Source: an uncultured Paracoccaceae bacterium (GTDB taxonomy: Bacteria > Pseudomonadota > Alphaproteobacteria > Rhodobacterales > Rhodobacteraceae). From it: a stretch of DNA of 7,611 bases. Both the position numbers and the translations under genes were made by a program. This document shows, piece by piece, positions 6,544-7,611 of the stretch (position 1 is its first letter; the number at the start of each line of letters is the position of its first letter). The notes beneath the pieces were generated by a model. It ran no database searches, was not told the origin of the DNA, and saw only the letters and a list, made by a program, of their open reading frames with translations. The DNA is taken from NCBI GenBank assembly GCA_938038825.1, contig CALHST010000341.1, positions 1-7,611 of the forward strand, in the 5' to 3' direction.

Positions 6544-6730
6544 AAACAGGGGCTATGTTTAAAATAGCATGTCATCTTTTTGCCAAACCCCACTCACTGA
6601 ATTTGGCACACTCACCCGTTGATCCTACCCCTCCTGCGACAAAGAGGGGATCCCCCGAAACAGGGGGAATGCTGGACGACACCGTTTGGAATGATTAGCT
6701 AGCAAGCATTCACCAATCGGAGAGATCCTG
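6544..6730 (+). promoter_or_regulatory. ispH leader with several competing inverted repeats
   Basis: This 187-bp gap between the luxR-type gene and ispH is rich in potential structure. It contains TGCCAAA/TTTGGCA (6581-6587/6602-6608, 14-nt loop), CCCCTC/GAGGGG (6628-6633/6644-6649, 10-nt loop), TCCCCC/GGGGGA (6651-6656/6663-6668, 6-nt loop) and GAATGCT/AGCATTC (6667-6673/6705-6711). The middle strands can also pair with each other (GGGGATCCCC at 6646-6655 is a palindrome), and the last arm begins at the final G of the previous hairpin, so structures compete. No T-tract follows the GC-rich hairpins. The Shine-Dalgarno GGAG (6719-6722) lies 8 nt downstream of the last arm. No riboswitch class or promoter boxes were recognised. 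Confidence 0.5.
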
Positions 6731-7611
6731 ATGACCAAGCCGCCACTCACTTTGTATCTTGCCGCCCCGCGCGGCTTTTGTGCCGGCGTTGATCGCGCCA
6801 TCAAGATCGTGGAACTGGCGTTGGAAAAGTGGGGCGCACCCGTCTATGTCCGCCATGAAATCGTGCACAACAAATTTGTCGTGGATGGCCTGCGGGACAA
6901 AGGCGCGGTCTTTGTCGAAGAATTGGACGAATGCCCTGATGATCGCCCCGTGATCTTTTCGGCCCACGGGGTGCCCAAATCCGTCCCGGCAAGCGCGGCC
7001 GCGCGCGAGATGGTGTATGTGGACGCCACCTGCCCTCTTGTCAGCAAAGTCCATATCGAGGCCGCCCGCCACAGCGAAAATGGGCTGCAAATGATCATGA
7101 TCGGCCATAAGGGCCACCCCGAAACTGTGGGCACAATGGGCCAACTGCCGGATGGTGAAGTCTTGCTGGTCGAAACTGTGGATGACGTGGCCCAAATTTC
7201 CGTGCGCGACCCCAACAAGATCGCCTTTGTCACCCAAACAACGTTGTCCGTGGATGACACAGCCGACATCGTCGCCGCCTTGCAGGCGCGCTTCCCCGCC
7301 ATTGTGGGCCCGCATAAAGAAGACATCTGTTATGCCACCACAAACCGGCAAGAAGCCGTGAAAGCCGCTGCGCCAAAATGTGACGCCATGCTGGTTGTTG
7401 GCGCCCCCAATTCGTCAAACTCAAGACGTCTGGTCGAAGTCGCCGCGCGCGCAGGCTGTCACTATTCCCAACTCGTCCAAAACGCCGACGACATTGACTG
7501 GCGCGCGCTCCAAGGCATCCGTTCTGTGGGCATCACAGCAGGCGCATCAGCCCCGGAAGTGCTGATCAACCAAGTCATCGACGCCTTCGCCCAACGTTTC
7601 GACATGACGCA
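6731..7611 (+). CDS. ispH: 4-hydroxy-3-methylbut-2-enyl diphosphate reductase IspH, 3' end cut by window
   Basis: IspH (LytB) is the iron-sulfur enzyme that reduces HMBPP to IPP and DMAPP, the final step of the MEP isoprenoid pathway, in the cytosol. The frame is open from ATG 6731 to the window edge (293 full codons), so roughly 20-25 residues are probably missing compared with the usual 310-320. The three cluster cysteines are present: C17 in APRGFCAGVDRA, C101 in DATCPLVSKVH and C200 in DICYATTNRQ. Substrate-binding H46, H79 and H129 are visible, with the catalytic Glu E131 in KGHPETVG and the NSSNS motif at 227-231. The usual GSKNSSNS is GAPNSSNS here, which I recall as a normal alphaproteobacterial variant. 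A GGAG Shine-Dalgarno lies 8 nt before the ATG. The gene follows the luxR-type gene after a 187-bp structured leader, so it is likely to have its own control. Confidence 0.96.
   Translation, partial: MTKPPLTLYLAAPRGFCAGVDRAIKIVELALEKWGAPVYVRHEIVHNKFVVDGLRDKGAVFVEELDECPDDRPVIFSAHGVPKSVPASAAAREMVYVDATCPLVSKVHIEAARHSENGLQMIMIGHKGHPETVGTMGQLPDGEVLLVETVDDVAQISVRDPNKIAFVTQTTLSVDDTADIVAALQARFPAIVGPHKEDICYATTNRQEAVKAAAPKCDAMLVVGAPNSSNSRRLVEVAARAGCHYSQLVQNADDIDWRALQGIRSVGITAGASAPEVLINQVIDAFAQRFDMT

Noticed and set aside
6552..6581. Possible intrinsic terminator after the luxR-type gene (GCTAT/ATAGC plus T5)
   Set aside because: The stem is only 5 bp and AT-rich, and the T-run begins 8 nt after it, so it does not meet the usual terminator pattern.
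6603..6625. Sigma-54 promoter suggested by TGGCAC upstream of ispH
   Set aside because: The -12 TTGC element is absent at the required spacing. The other TGGCAC, near 5742-5748, also lacks it.
6710..7351. 213-codon minus-strand open frame
   Set aside because: It is antisense to ispH, which is unambiguous from its three cluster cysteines. The His/Gly-rich antisense translation is typical shadow composition.

Overview
The window looks like ordinary core chromosome of a marine alphaproteobacterium of the Rhodobacteraceae (Roseobacter group). This rests on protein character (an extended acidic RNA polymerase omega subunit, a single bifunctional RelA/SpoT homologue, an 'APNSSNS' variant in IspH) and on gene order as I remember it for that family. 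The species cannot be named from the sequence. Coding density is high, and there are no tRNAs, rRNAs, insertion sequences, phage genes or CRISPR arrays.

Left block (about 1-4930, all minus strand). Read in the direction of transcription the order is folK (folate), rpoZ (RNAP omega), rsh ((p)ppGpp synthetase/hydrolase), a DUF2062 membrane protein, pdxJ (vitamin B6) and the first 42 codons of a small membrane protein that overlaps the pdxJ stop by 4 bp (ATGA). Gaps are about 30-40 bp except the 172 bp between DUF2062 and pdxJ, so folK-rpoZ-rsh-DUF2062 is probably one transcript and pdxJ may have its own promoter. Omega and ppGpp are functionally linked in known systems, since omega forms part of a ppGpp site on RNAP in E. 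coli, so the pairing is sensible.

Middle (4931-5624). A 121-bp divergent intergenic region separates folK from a plus-strand NYN-domain (PIN-like, LabA/DUF88) protein that keeps its acidic metal-binding residues and is a probable RNase. A GC-rich stem-loop follows it.

Right block (5625-7611, plus strand). A LuxR-type regulator starts at TTG with a good Shine-Dalgarno. It has a canonical C-terminal HTH and a divergent autoinducer-binding-like N-terminal domain, and no luxI synthase lies in the window. Its upstream region carries a 16-bp imperfect direct repeat at 45-bp spacing. A 187-bp leader with several competing inverted repeats then precedes ispH, the last enzyme of the MEP isoprenoid pathway, whose 3' end is cut off by the window.

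I found no clearly novel multigene system. The points most worth a second look are the hairpin-dense ispH leader, the LuxR protein that appears to lack canonical acyl-homoserine-lactone contact residues, and the direct repeats in front of it.
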